The notes below the pieces were generated by a model. That model was not told the DNA's origin. It searched no databases and saw nothing but the letters and a program-made list of their open reading frames with translations. Positions 62,750 to 64,000 of a stretch of DNA of 64,000 nucleotides are shown here, one piece after another. Both the position numbers and the translations under genes were made by a program. Position 1 is the first letter of the stretch, and each line of letters begins with the position of its first letter. The stretch comes from Hydrogenophaga pseudoflava NBRC 102511 (GTDB lineage Bacteria; Pseudomonadota; Gammaproteobacteria; Burkholderiales; Burkholderiaceae_C). The stretch lies in contig NZ_BCWQ01000010.1 in the NCBI RefSeq assembly GCF_001592285.1, positions 1 through 64,000 of the forward strand, in the 5' to 3' direction.

Positions 62750-62845
62750 AAAACCGTCCGGCCCGGGCGGGCCAGACCCGTTGTCTGGAAGACCGCGATT
62801 CTGCGCCCGCGCCCACCTGGCTGTCAGCCGGGAGATGGCCTCAAA

Positions 62846-62887
62846 CGGACGGCCGGGCGCCGGATGTTGCGGCGCAACAACCGTCCG
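62846..62887 (-). other. Nested hairpin between gshA and kup
   Basis: CGGACGG (62846-62852) pairs with CCGTCCG (62881-62887), and inside lies TGTTGC-GGC-GCAACA (62865-62879), so a two-level hairpin forms right after the gshA stop codon. There is no T tract. It could reduce read-through or act as an RNA processing or stability element that sets gshA and kup expression apart. Confidence 0.45.
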
Positions 62888-62890
62888 GCG

Positions 62891-64000
62891 TCAGTCGTAG
62901 GTTTCGGCCTCGGGGTCGGTGGCTTCGAGTTCGTAGGCGGCCGACAGCATGGCCAGCCGACCGATCACCCCGTACATGTAGAAGCGGTTGGGCACGCTGG
63001 CCCCGGGTTTGGCACCCGGCTGCGGCAGCTGGGCGCTCTGCTCGAAGGCCAGGGGCACGAAGCTCGCGCCCGGGGCCGACAGGCTCTCGTCGGTGCTGCG
63101 GTCGGCGTGCACGCGGTAGAAGCCCCCCACCACGTAGCGGTCCATCATGTAGACCACCGGCTCGGCCACGGCGGCGTTGATGCGCTCGTTGGTGAGCACG
63201 CCTTCCTGGATGATCACTTCGCCGATCGCGTGCCCCGCAGTGGCCTTGGCGCGCGCCTGGAACCAGGCATCGTCCAGCTCCTTGGCGTCGCGCACCGTCA
63301 GCTGGCCCAGCGCCGCATGGCTGTTGTCGGCCTTGATGACGACAAAGGGCTTCTCGTTGATGCCGTATTCCTTGTACTTGCGCCGCACGCGCGCCAGCAG
63401 CGCGTCGGTGTTGCTGCGCAGGCACTCCAGCCCGCTCTGCTCGGCGAAGTTCACCGCGCCGCACTGGTTGAACATGGGCGTGATCAGCCAGGGGTCCATG
63501 CCCAGCAGTTTGCCGAAACGCTTGGCCACCTCTTCATAGGCCTTGAAGTGGTTGCTCTTGCGGCGGATGCCCCAGCCGGCGTGCAGCGGCGGCAGCAGGT
63601 ACTGCTCGTGCAGGTCTTCCAGGATGCCCGGCGCACCGGCGGCCAGGTCGTTGTTGAGCAGGATGGTGCAGGGGTCGAAGTGCTTGAGGCCCAGGCGGCG
63701 CTTGCTGCGGATCAGCGGTTCGAGCGTGACCGACTCGCCGCCGGGCAGGTCGAAGGTGGTCGGTGCCTTGATGTCGTTGGACAGCGAGCCCAGGCGCACG
63801 TTCAGGCCGGCCTGGTAGAAGATGCGCTGCAGCTGCGCCAGGTTGGCCAGGTAGAAGGAGTCGGTGCGGTTTTCCGGCACCAGCAGCAGGTTCTTGGCCT
63901 CGGGGCAGATCTTCTCGATCGCCGCCATCGCCGCCTGCACCGCCAGCGGCATCATCTCGGGCGTCAGGTGGTTCCAGGCGCCGGGGTAGAGGTTGGTGTC
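62891..64000 (-). CDS. gshA: Glutamate-cysteine ligase (proteobacterial GshA type), partial
   Basis: GshA makes gamma-glutamylcysteine, the first step of glutathione synthesis. The reading frame runs to the right edge without a start; the visible 369 codons begin DTNLYPGAWNHLTPEMMPLA, which is internal to this family, so the true start lies beyond 64000. Visible motifs include KAPTTFDLPGGESVTLEPL, DPCTILLNNDLAAG, HAGWGIRRKSNHFKAYEEVAKRF in part, and KADNSHAALGQLTVRD. An internal ATG at 63955 is not the start. It heads the run gshA-kup-benE-gshB. Confidence 0.92.
   Translation of the reverse strand, partial: DTNLYPGAWNHLTPEMMPLAVQAAMAAIEKICPEAKNLLLVPENRTDSFYLANLAQLQRIFYQAGLNVRLGSLSNDIKAPTTFDLPGGESVTLEPLIRSKRRLGLKHFDPCTILLNNDLAAGAPGILEDLHEQYLLPPLHAGWGIRRKSNHFKAYEEVAKRFGKLLGMDPWLITPMFNQCGAVNFAEQSGLECLRSNTDALLARVRRKYKEYGINEKPFVVIKADNSHAALGQLTVRDAKELDDAWFQARAKATAGHAIGEVIIQEGVLTNERINAAVAEPVVYMMDRYVVGGFYRVHADRSTDESLSAPGASFVPLAFEQSAQLPQPGAKPGASVPNRFYMYGVIGRLAMLSAAYELEATDPEAETYD

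Overview
The window is a very GC-rich, gene-dense bacterial chromosome segment. Gene content points to a betaproteobacterium of the order Burkholderiales, most likely family Comamonadaceae: the tRNA-Tyr/Gly/Thr cluster that normally precedes tuf, a split trp cluster trpE-trpG-(ltaE-lysE)-trpD-trpC-ung, lptA-lptB-rpoN, GshA of the proteobacterial type followed by kup and gshB, and the dispersed CCCCC...GGGGG 3'-end repeats familiar from that family. No IS element, prophage, rRNA operon or CRISPR array was seen. The family assignment is inference from gene order and protein style; no search was run.

Layout. 1-7,310 (minus strand): tRNA cluster, ung and the tryptophan cluster, headed by a short ORF with a Trp-Pro-Trp stretch that looks like a trp leader peptide. 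An unlisted 47-codon membrane ORF sits between trpD and trpC. 7,425-9,433: secreted chalcone-isomerase-like protein, then gph and rpe. 9,514-15,197 (plus): apaG, a polytopic membrane protein of the 'site-specific recombinase' (Gcr) family, thiL, pgpA, pncC/cinA-like gene, DNA alkylation repair protein. 15,216-25,698: UPF0149/SEC-C protein, an FMN/iron-sulfur glutamate-synthase-like membrane protein, PIN-domain protein, rRNA methyltransferase, rpoN, lptB, lptA, dsbA, SPOR protein, argS.

25,814-37,811: psiF-like gene, then the most coherent accessory block. It holds the minus-strand run eat-eutB-eutC-argP (ethanolamine uptake and deamination with an ArgP-type regulator at its end), a divergent AraC/EutR regulator with a strong inverted-repeat operator, then lysE-type exporter, davB and davA (L-lysine 2-monooxygenase and 5-aminovaleramidase). 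The block therefore handles two amino compounds, ethanolamine and lysine. A trypsin-like lipoprotein, a LysR regulator and a DUF4189 lipoprotein follow. 37,923-44,254: HMG-CoA lyase with a CaiB/BaiF CoA-transferase and divergent LysR, then haloacid dehalogenase and malate synthase G (glcB) with a good terminator.

44,261-64,000: tautomerase pair with divergent LysR, a secreted HExxH protein, a chemoreceptor preceded by a sigma-28-like promoter, two membrane/periplasmic c-type cytochromes, a CWC zinc-type protein, DegP/MucD-like protease, DUF1345 protein, a QseBC-type two-component system, a 14-TM drug exporter, a class II glutamine amidotransferase, a hypothetical protein, and the run gshA-kup-benE-gshB, whose first gene runs off the right edge. 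Most of the window is ordinary core genome. The points most worth a second look are the operators and small ORFs that the large genes hide: the trp leader ORF, the 47-aa ORF, the eut operator, the 3'-end repeats and the tRNA promoter built into the ung stop codon.
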